From NCBI GenBank assembly GCA_020062605.1, contig JAGUWA010000282.1, positions 1 to 5,074 on the forward strand: a DNA stretch of 5,074 nt, given 5' to 3'. The notes below the pieces were generated by a model. That model did no database searches and was not told where the DNA came from. It saw only the letters and a program-made list of their open reading frames with translations. The stretch's first letter is position 1; each line of letters begins with the position of its first letter. Source of the DNA: Parvibaculum sp. Its GTDB lineage: Bacteria > Pseudomonadota > Alphaproteobacteria > Parvibaculales > Parvibaculaceae. Shown here in pieces: positions 1-4,361 of this stretch. Both the position numbers and the translations under genes were made by a program.

Positions 1-357
1 CATGTGTGGCCGGCGATCTTCGTGCGCTTCGAACTGGGGCTTTTACAGGAACTTGGCTTCGGGCTCGACCTCACGCGCTGCGCGGCGACGGGCGCCCGCG
101 ACGATCTCGTCTATGTGTCGCCGAAGAGCGGGAGCGCGGTGAGCCGGGCGGCGGGCGAGCCCTACAAGGAGAGGCTTTTCCGGCTGCCGGGATTTCTCGT
201 CGGCACGCAGGCGGGCGAGGCGAGCCCCGCCGACGTCGCCGAGGGATTGCGGCTGACAGGGCATTTTCTGGAGCGGCATCTCTTCGCGGCGCATGAGCGG
301 CATCTGCCGGATGCGCGGATCAGGCTGATGGAGAAGATCGCCGCAAGGGCGGGGTGA
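1..357 (+). CDS. recO: DNA repair protein RecO, C-terminal part (5' end outside window)
   Basis: The last 118 codons of RecO are visible. RecO is the mediator of the RecFOR pathway, which helps load RecA onto SSB-coated single-stranded DNA at gaps. The reading frame is open from base 1 (His, then Val from the GTG at 4), so that GTG is internal and not a start. The visible part is the C-terminal helical domain. It begins with FVRFELGLLQELGFGLDLTR, followed by CAATG and a YVSPKSG..VS segment typical of alphaproteobacterial RecO. Where some RecO proteins carry a four-Cys zinc site, only one Cys remains here, so no metal site is expected. The gene ends in TGA at 355-357. parC is the next housekeeping gene on the same strand, a common alphaproteobacterial order, but a repeat and nuclease cassette now lies between them. 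Confidence 0.93.
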   Translation, partial: HVWPAIFVRFELGLLQELGFGLDLTRCAATGARDDLVYVSPKSGSAVSRAAGEPYKERLFRLPGFLVGTQAGEASPADVAEGLRLTGHFLERHLFAAHERHLPDARIRLMEKIAARAG

Positions 358-402
358 GCGGCGAATCGCTGGTATATTGGGTGGCGAAGGCTCTAATGGA
401 TT

Positions 403-507
403 CGTCATTGCGAGCGACCATCGGGAGCGAAGCAATCCAGGGGCGGCTTGCTCCGAGTTCGCGGCCCCTGGATTGCTTCGTCGGCCTGCGGCCTCCTCGC
501 AATGACG
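403..507. repeat. Inverted pair of REP-like half-units upstream of GIY-YIG copy 1
   Basis: The outer arms are CGTCATTGCGAG (403-414) and CTCGCAATGACG (496-507). The inner arms are perfectly complementary over 17 bp (428-444 with 464-480) around a 19-nt loop (445-463). Between outer and inner arms each half holds a small hairpin of its own: CGA-CCA-TCG at 415-423, and GGCC-TGC-GGCC at 483-493. The pair could fold as a long cruciform in DNA or a stem-loop in RNA. It sits 45 nt after the recO stop and 17 nt before the nuclease start, so it could act as a recO terminator, a leader structure or a nuclease target. It has no U-tract of a classical terminator. Confidence 0.9.
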
Positions 508-512
508 TATGA

Positions 513-519
513 GGGGAGG
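513..519 (+). promoter_or_regulatory. Ribosome binding site for GIY-YIG copy 1
   Basis: A strong purine-rich Shine-Dalgarno sequence, GGGGAGG, lies 5 nt before a GTG codon at 525. No other start codon in that frame is as well placed. The 17-nt leader between the end of the palindrome and the start codon resembles the 16-nt leader of copy 2 (TGAGGGG..AGG in both), so the ribosome binding site appears to be part of the conserved cassette. Confidence 0.75.
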
Positions 520-524
520 CGGAA

Positions 525-812
525 GTGAAACGGCCGGCCGTTTACATCGTCGCGAGCGGACGCAACGGGACGATCTATGTCGGCGTCACGTCGCATCTCG
601 AACGCCGGATATATGAGCATCGAGAGGGTGTGTTGCAGGGCTTCACGAAACGGCATGGCTGCAAGAGGCTCGTCTGGTATGAGATGCATGACGAGATGGA
701 ATTTGCGATCGCGCGAGAGAAGCAGATCAAGGGTGGATCGAGGGAAAAGAAGCTGGCCTTGATCGAGTCCATGAATCCCCAGTGGCGGGATTTGTACGAA
801 GAACTGAACTGA
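525..812 (+). CDS. Small GIY-YIG family endonuclease, intact copy
   Basis: A 95-residue stand-alone GIY-YIG domain of the small URI/YhbQ-like type (COG2827-like by recollection). These proteins are predicted single-strand or structure-specific DNA endonucleases, and most are uncharacterised. The motifs seen are AVYIV (the GIY motif, Tyr7), IYVGV (the YIG motif, Tyr18), LERRIYEH (catalytic Arg27/28, His32), AREKQIK with the expected metal-binding Glu65, and the terminal MNPQWRDLY (Asn84). All expected active-site residues are present and the length is typical for the family. The start is the GTG at 525, supported by the strong Shine-Dalgarno and by exact alignment with the ATG of copy 2. The gene is enclosed by palindromic repeats, ending 17 nt upstream and resuming 26 nt downstream. 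Its substrate is unknown; action on hairpins of the flanking repeats is an inference. Some relatives are annotated loosely as UvrC-like, but no UvrC domains are present. Confidence 0.9.
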   Translation: MKRPAVYIVASGRNGTIYVGVTSHLERRIYEHREGVLQGFTKRHGCKRLVWYEMHDEMEFAIAREKQIKGGSREKKLALIESMNPQWRDLYEELN

Positions 813-838
813 ATGCGTTATTGCGTTCCTGTGTATGT

Positions 839-894
839 GGCCCCTGGATTGCTTCGTCCTGCTTCGGCTTCGCCTCGCAGTCCTCGCAATGACG
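839..894 (+). repeat. Single REP-like half-unit downstream of GIY-YIG copy 1
   Basis: The sequence repeats the right half of the upstream pair in direct orientation. GGCCCCTGGATTGCTTCGTC starts at 839 and the unit ends with TCCTCGCAATGACG (881-894). The middle is longer than in the other half-units and contains CTGC (859-862) pairing with GCAG (877-880), around GGC-TTC-GCC (866-874). It begins 26 nt after the nuclease stop and ends 22 nt before the parC start codon, so the parC 5' region lies directly against it. It supplies an in-frame TGA (890-892) that prevents any upstream extension of parC. Confidence 0.88.
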
Positions 895-916
895 ATCTTA
901 TTTTGAGTGTGAGAAC

Positions 917-3163
917 ATGACCAAGGCCGTTACGCCGCCCGAACCGGAACACGAGATCAATCTGCGCGAGGCGCTGGAGGAGCGGTATCTTGCCTATGCG
1001 CTCTCGACCATCATGCACCGGGCGCTGCCGGATGTGCGCGACGGGCTGAAGCCGGTGCATCGCCGCGTGCTCTATGCGATGCGGCAGCTGAAGCTCGAAC
1101 CGGGGCAGGGCTTCAAGAAGTCGGCGCGCGTCGTCGGCGACGTGATCGGCCGCTATCACCCGCATGGCGACCAGTCGGTCTATGACGCGCTGGTGCGCCT
1201 CGCGCAGGATTTTTCCGTGCGCTATCCGCTGGTGGACGGGCAGGGCAATTTCGGCAATGTGGACGGCGATAACGCGGCGGCCATGCGCTACACCGAAGCG
1301 CGGCTGACGCCCGTCGCGGCGCTGCTGCTGGACGGGCTCGACGAGGACACGGTCGATTTCCGCGAGACCTACGATGGCGAGGACAAGGAGCCCATCGTGC
1401 TGCCGGGCGCCTTTCCGCAGCTTCTCGCGAATGGCGCGTCGGGCATTGCGGTCGGCATGGCGACGAGCATTCCGCCGCACAACGCGGCCGAACTCTGCGA
1501 CGCGGCACTGCATCTCATCAAGCATCCGAATGCGCGGACGGAGAAGCTCGTCGAGTTCGTGAAAGGACCGGACTTCCCGACGGGCGGCATCATCGTGGAG
1601 CCGCGCGCGGCGATTATCGACGCCTATGAGACGGGACGCGGCGGCTTCCGCGTGCGCGCGAAATGGGAGCAGGAAGAGCTGCCGCGCGGCATGTGGCAGA
1701 TCGTCGTCACCGAAATTCCCTATCAGGTGCAGAAGTCGAAGCTGGTGGAGAAGCTGGCCGAACTGCTGCAGGCGCGGAAACTGCCGCTGCTCGAAGATGT
1801 GCGCGACGAGAGCGCGGAGGAAATCCGGCTCGTGCTGGTGCCGAAGTCGAAGACGGTGGAACCGGAGCATCTGATGGAGTCGCTGTTCCGGGCGACAGAC
1901 CTCGAAAGCCGCTTTCCGCTGAACCTCAACGTGCTTTCCGCAGGCCAGGTGCCCGGCGTGATGAGCCTGCGCGGGGTGCTGCGCGCCTGGCTCGAGCACC
2001 GCAAGGAAGTGCTGGTGCGGCGGTCGCGCTTCCGGCTCGACAAGATCGAGAAGCGGCTCGAAGTTCTGGAAGGCTATCTCAAGGCCTATCTCAATCTCGA
2101 TGAGGTGATCCGGATCATCCGCGAGGAAGACGAACCGAAGCCCGCGCTGATGAAGCGCTTCAAGCTGACGGACAATCAGGCGGAAGCGATCCTCAACATG
2201 AGGCTGCGGAGTTTGCGCAAGCTCGAGGAAATGGAAATTCGCGGCGAGCACAAGACCCTTACCGCGGAGCAGAAGGAGCTGAAGTCGCTCGTCCGCTCCG
2301 ACGACAAGCAATGGGCGCGCGTCGCCGACGAGATCAAGGAGGTGAAGACGACGTTCGGGCCGAAGACGAAGCTCGGCGCGCGGCGGACGAATTTCTCCGA
2401 TGCGCCGGCCGTCGAGTACGTGCCGATGGAAGCGATGATCGAGAAGGAGCCTGTCACGGTCGTCTGCTCGAAGAAGGGCTGGATCCGCACCATGAAGGGG
2501 CATGTGGGTCCGGACACGGAGATCAAGTTCAAGGAAGGCGACGGGCCGCGCTTCACGCTCCATGCGGAGACGACGGACAAGATATTGCTGTTCGCGACGG
2601 ATGGGCGCTTCTACACGCTCGACGTGACGAAGCTGCCGGGGGGGCGCGGACATGGCGAGCCCGTGCGCCTGATGATCGATCTCGACGAGAGCCGCGAGAT
2701 CGTCGAACTCTTCGTGCATCAGCCGGGACGGAAGCTTCTCGTTGCCTCGCATGAGGGCAATGGTTTCGTGGTGCCGGAGGACGAGGTCGTGGCGATGCGG
2801 CGCGCGGGCAAGCAGGTGCTGAACGTGACGGGGACGGACGAAGCGGTTGCCTGCGCGGTGGTGCAGGGCGACCATGTGGCGGTGCTCGGCGAGAACCGCA
2901 AGCTCGTCATTTTCCCGCTCAAGGAAGTGAACGAGATGACGCGCGGCAAGGGCGTGCGCCTGCAGCGCTACAAGGATGGCGGGCTCGGCGACATCAAGAC
3001 CTTCACGCTGAAGCAGGGGCTGATCGCCTATGACCGCTCGGACCGGGCGCGGAGCTTCGACGGGCTGAAGGAGTGGCTGGGGCAGCGTGCGCAGGCCGGA
3101 CGCCTGCCGCCCAAGGGCTTCCCCGTGGGCCACAAGTTCGGCGGCGGCTTCGGGGCGGCGTGA
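917..3163 (+). CDS. parC: DNA topoisomerase IV subunit A (ParC)
   Basis: A 748-residue breakage-reunion subunit. With ParE it forms the type IIA topoisomerase that decatenates daughter chromosomes and relaxes supercoils. The winged-helix/CAP region spans about residues 30-160 and contains HPHGD (81-85) and AAAMRYTEARL with catalytic Tyr125 preceded by Arg124. The tower region follows, with NGASGIAVGMAT placing the DNA-intercalating Ile at 177. A coiled-coil segment runs from about residue 360. A C-terminal beta-pinwheel runs from about residue 510, with repeated blades such as VTVVCSKKGW, DKILLFATDGRFY and DHVAVLGENRKLV. There is no clear GyrA box: the nearest match, MTRGKGVRLQRYKDGG near residue 673, is degenerate. 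That, the length and the position next to recO argue for ParC over GyrA. The ATG at 917 is the only plausible start, because an in-frame TGA lies at 890-892. The Shine-Dalgarno is weak (GTGAGAAC). At the quinolone-determining positions it has Gln86 and Asp90. Confidence 0.95.
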   Translation: MTKAVTPPEPEHEINLREALEERYLAYALSTIMHRALPDVRDGLKPVHRRVLYAMRQLKLEPGQGFKKSARVVGDVIGRYHPHGDQSVYDALVRLAQDFSVRYPLVDGQGNFGNVDGDNAAAMRYTEARLTPVAALLLDGLDEDTVDFRETYDGEDKEPIVLPGAFPQLLANGASGIAVGMATSIPPHNAAELCDAALHLIKHPNARTEKLVEFVKGPDFPTGGIIVEPRAAIIDAYETGRGGFRVRAKWEQEELPRGMWQIVVTEIPYQVQKSKLVEKLAELLQARKLPLLEDVRDESAEEIRLVLVPKSKTVEPEHLMESLFRATDLESRFPLNLNVLSAGQVPGVMSLRGVLRAWLEHRKEVLVRRSRFRLDKIEKRLEVLEGYLKAYLNLDEVIRIIREEDEPKPALMKRFKLTDNQAEAILNMRLRSLRKLEEMEIRGEHKTLTAEQKELKSLVRSDDKQWARVADEIKEVKTTFGPKTKLGARRTNFSDAPAVEYVPMEAMIEKEPVTVVCSKKGWIRTMKGHVGPDTEIKFKEGDGPRFTLHAETTDKILLFATDGRFYTLDVTKLPGGRGHGEPVRLMIDLDESREIVELFVHQPGRKLLVASHEGNGFVVPEDEVVAMRRAGKQVLNVTGTDEAVACAVVQGDHVAVLGENRKLVIFPLKEVNEMTRGKGVRLQRYKDGGLGDIKTFTLKQGLIAYDRSDRARSFDGLKEWLGQRAQAGRLPPKGFPVGHKFGGGFGAA

Positions 3164-3178
3164 GGCGGGTGACGGCCG

Positions 3179-3215
3179 TATGGATTGCCGCGTCGCTTCG
3201 CTCCTCGCAATGACG
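3179..3215 (+). repeat. REP-like half-unit just after parC
   Basis: TATGGATTGCC at the left end and CTCGCAATGACG (3204-3215) at the right end mark a 37-nt half-unit. Its terminal ATTGC and GCAAT can pair. It starts 16 nt after the parC stop. The preceding bases (GTGACGGCCG) resemble those before the half-unit at 3804 (GTGAGGCCG), so the repeat family may extend slightly further left than the hairpin. It faces the next half-unit (3244) across a 28-nt spacer. As a stem-loop right after the stop it could limit transcription or 3' degradation of parC mRNA, though no U-tract follows. Confidence 0.85.
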
Positions 3216-3243
3216 GGGTTGGAAATTCAGTGCAACCTATCGG

Positions 3244-3344
3244 CGTCATTGCGAGCGGAGCGAAGCAATCCATCGGGCGTTTGCGATGGCGTTTATCACC
3301 CTATGGATTGCCGCGTCGCGGCTGTGCCGCTCCTCGCAATGACG
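3244..3344. repeat. Inverted pair of REP-like half-units upstream of GIY-YIG copy 2
   Basis: The outer arms CGTCATTGCGAG (3244-3255) and CTCGCAATGACG (3333-3344) enclose inner arms GCAATCCAT (3265-3273) and ATGGATTGC (3303-3311). The loop is about 29 nt. The right half contains a clean mini-hairpin, GCGGC-TGT-GCCGC (3318-3330). Total length is 101 bp, close to the 105 bp of the pair upstream of copy 1, and it occupies the same position relative to the nuclease start. This conserved placement suggests that the pair is the functional leader or boundary of the cassette. Confidence 0.9.
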
Positions 3345-3350
3345 GTTGAG

Positions 3351-3358
3351 GGGGAGGG
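3351..3358 (+). promoter_or_regulatory. Ribosome binding site for GIY-YIG copy 2
   Basis: The run GGGGAGGG sits directly before the ATG at 3361, with GGAG about 4 nt from it. It supports 3361 as the start in preference to an in-frame TTG at 3346, which would begin inside the Shine-Dalgarno region. The ATG also aligns residue for residue with the GTG start of copy 1. Confidence 0.7.
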
Positions 3359-3360
3359 AG

Positions 3361-3647
3361 ATGAGGCGTCCGGCCGTCTACATCGTCGCTAACAAACGGA
3401 ACGGGACGATCTATGTAGGTGTGACGTCACACCTCGAGCGGCGCATCTATGAGCATCGCGAAGGTGTGTTGTCCGGATTTCCAGGCGATACGGATGCAAA
3501 CTTCTCGTCTGGTATGAGATGCACGAGACGATGGAGTATGCCATCGGACGTGAAAAACAAATCAAGGCCGGATCGAGGCAGAGAAAGATCGATCTGATTC
3601 AGGAAATGAATCCCGATTGGCAGGATTTGTATGAGGATCTGGCTTAA
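3361..3647 (+). pseudogene. GIY-YIG family endonuclease, frameshifted copy
   Basis: The N-terminal part, MRRPAVYIVANKRNGTIYVG onward through LERRIYEHREGVLSGF, matches copy 1 closely and keeps the GIY and YIG tyrosines and the catalytic Arg. After GGF (near 3480) the frame is lost. One base is missing around 3481-3483, and the original frame runs to a stop at 3597. In the shifted frame, from about 3484 (R-Y-G-C-K) to TAA at 3645-3647, the remainder is clear: LVWYEMH, GREKQIKAGS with the metal-binding Glu, and MNPDWQDLYEDLA. Restoring one base gives exactly 95 residues, the same as copy 1, with about 72 of 95 positions identical by hand alignment. There is no other stop in the second part, so the lesion is recent or a sequence error. 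No slippery heptamer is visible, so programmed frameshifting is unlikely. As read, catalytic Arg and metal-binding Glu are in different frames, so no active enzyme is expected. Confidence 0.88.
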
Positions 3648-3668
3648 AGCGATGTGTCGCGAAAGCTG

Positions 3669-3707
3669 TATGGATTGCTTCGTCGGCTTCGCCTTCTCGC
3701 AATGACG
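3669..3707 (+). repeat. Single REP-like half-unit downstream of GIY-YIG copy 2
   Basis: TATGGATTGCTTCGTC at the left end and CTCGCAATGACG (3696-3707) at the right end enclose a small GGC-TTC-GCC hairpin (3685-3693). It starts 21 nt after the nuclease stop, the same relation as the half-unit at 839-894 to copy 1. It faces the next pair at 3736 across a 28-nt spacer. Confidence 0.88.
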
Positions 3708-3735
3708 CGGATAGGTATTCGGGCATTTCAAATGT

Positions 3736-3843
3736 CGTCATTGCGAGGAGCGGCGCAGCCGCGACGCGGCAATCCATAGGGCGGTTGCCAAGACGTGAGG
3801 CCGTATGGATTGCCACGCCCGCCTTCGGCGGCTCGCAATGACG
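3736..3843. repeat. Gene-less inverted pair of REP-like half-units
   Basis: The outer arms are CGTCATTGCGAG (3736-3747) and CTCGCAATGACG (3832-3843). The inner arms are GGCAATCCATA (3768-3778) and TATGGATTGCC (3804-3814). Each half has a strong mini-hairpin: GCGGC-GCA-GCCGC (3750-3762) and CCGCC-TTC-GGCGG (3819-3831). At 108 bp it matches the pairs upstream of both nuclease genes, but no nuclease frame follows it. It lies 26 nt from the stop of the convergent gene, so it could act as a shared transcription end. It resembles a non-autonomous (MITE-like) copy. Confidence 0.88.
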
Positions 3844-3869
3844 AGTCTGGAGATGGCGTGGAGAGCCTC

Positions 3870-4361
3870 TCAGTCGATGGTTATCGGCTCGCGGTGCTCG
3901 TGGCCCCAATAGCGCATGAAGAGGATGTAGCGTCCCGGCTTCACGCGGGCGGGGTCGAGCGTCAGCGTGAACTCGCCGGAGATGTTGTGCTTCGCCTCGA
4001 GATTGCCCTGCATGGGGAGGTCGACGCAGGGCTCGTCGCTGCGCTGCGACTGGACGAGGTTCTGGTCCTCGTCGGTCAGGAACCAGCGGAAGATGTCGCA
4101 TTGGGAAGCGAGCGAGAGGGGCAGGGGCTCGTCTGTGTTGTTCGCCAGCGTGACCGCGACGCCGAGCGTGAGCGGGCCGCTTTCCGTCCATGTCGCCGGC
4201 TGCGTGACGCTGGCGGTCAGTTCCACCGGCTCGCTCAGATCGACGCGGCCCGTCAGGACATAGAAGGCGATGACGCCGGCCATGGCCACGGCGACGAGGC
4301 CGAGGCGCATCATGTTGCTTTGGGCTTTCTGGGCGGCGCTTTCGCGATTATTCATGCTCAT
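3870..4361 (-). CDS. Membrane-anchored protein with BsuPI-like extracytoplasmic domain
   Basis: A 163-residue protein with a short, basic, polar N-terminus (about 1-19), one hydrophobic span (about 20-37) and a soluble remainder expected outside the cytoplasmic membrane. The soluble part looks like an immunoglobulin-type beta-sandwich. LTLGVAVTLANNTDEPLPLSL (64-84) is an 'N-T-D-E-P' strand-turn motif, an FRWFLTDEDQNLV segment follows, and it closes with KPGRYILFMRYWG. This layout resembles the BsuPI/intracellular proteinase inhibitor fold, recognised by pattern only. Cys88 and Cys112 could form a disulfide in the periplasm. The start ATG (4359-4361) overlaps the TGA of the upstream TRAP permease gene by one base, with GGAGGT at 4378-4373 as Shine-Dalgarno, so the two are translationally coupled. 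A role alongside the transporter is suggested by position only. The function is unknown. Confidence 0.8.
   Translation of the reverse strand: MSMNNRESAAQKAQSNMMRLGLVAVAMAGVIAFYVLTGRVDLSEPVELTASVTQPATWTESGPLTLGVAVTLANNTDEPLPLSLASQCDIFRWFLTDEDQNLVQSQRSDEPCVDLPMQGNLEAKHNISGEFTLTLDPARVKPGRYILFMRYWGHEHREPITID

Larger units (their letters stand above)
403..894 (+). mobile_element. Putative palindrome-bounded GIY-YIG cassette, copy 1
   Basis: This is a 492-bp unit with CGTCATTGCGAG at its left end (403-414) and the reverse complement CTCGCAATGACG at its right end (883-894). Inside are a 105-bp inverted-repeat pair (403-507), an intact GIY-YIG gene (525-812) and a further half-unit (839-894). The inner arm with the GCCCC TGGATTGCTTCG sequence is shared by 464-480 and 840-856, so both sides of the gene carry the same repeat flavour. 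The same plan recurs at 3244-3707 around a diverged GIY-YIG gene, which is the main reason for treating it as one element. No target-site duplication is visible in the flanks, and no transposase is present. Mobility is inferred. A housekeeping gene that attracted repeats is the alternative. Confidence 0.5.
3244..3707 (+). mobile_element. Putative palindrome-bounded GIY-YIG cassette, copy 2 (decayed)
   Basis: This unit has the same plan as 403-894: CGTCATTGCGAG at the left end (3244-3255), an inverted pair (to 3344), a 16-nt leader with a strong Shine-Dalgarno, a GIY-YIG reading frame, then a half-unit ending in CTCGCAATGACG (3696-3707). The overall size is 464 bp, against 492 bp for copy 1. 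Its repeat arms are of the CAATCCAT/ATGGATTG type, whereas copy 1 uses CAATCCAGGGGC, so the repeats go with the gene they flank. The nuclease is frameshifted, so this copy is probably inactive unless helped in trans. Extra half-units lie immediately outside it on both sides (3179-3215 and 3736-3843). Mobility is inferred, not shown. Confidence 0.5.

Noticed and set aside
373..378. TATATT as a -10 promoter box after recO
   Set aside because: No convincing -35 element lies 16-18 nt upstream, since that position is the end of the recO coding region.
393..904. Target-site duplication around the 403-894 cassette
   Set aside because: The flanks (ATGGATT on the left, ATCTTAT on the right) share no direct repeat beyond two or three bases.
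818..3133. 771-codon open frame on the minus strand opposite parC
   Set aside because: It is an antisense shadow. The GC-rich, codon-biased parC leaves few stops on the other strand. The translation is rich in Arg, His and Leu with no domain, and parC is certain.
3346..3360. TTG at 3346 as the start of GIY-YIG copy 2
   Set aside because: It would translate the Shine-Dalgarno region itself. The ATG at 3361 fits the alignment with copy 1.
3474..3490. Programmed frameshift in GIY-YIG copy 2
   Set aside because: There is no slippery heptamer or dedicated downstream structure, and copy 1 reads through in one frame. A one-base deletion explains it better.
3179..3843. CRISPR-like array of repeats
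   Set aside because: Repeats alternate in orientation, have unequal spacing and surround a gene. There are no uniform spacers and no cas genes.
3562..4191. 209-codon minus-strand open frame
   Set aside because: It spans the repeats, the antisense of GIY-YIG copy 2, and another frame of the BsuPI-like gene. Its composition is low-complexity and no family is recognisable.
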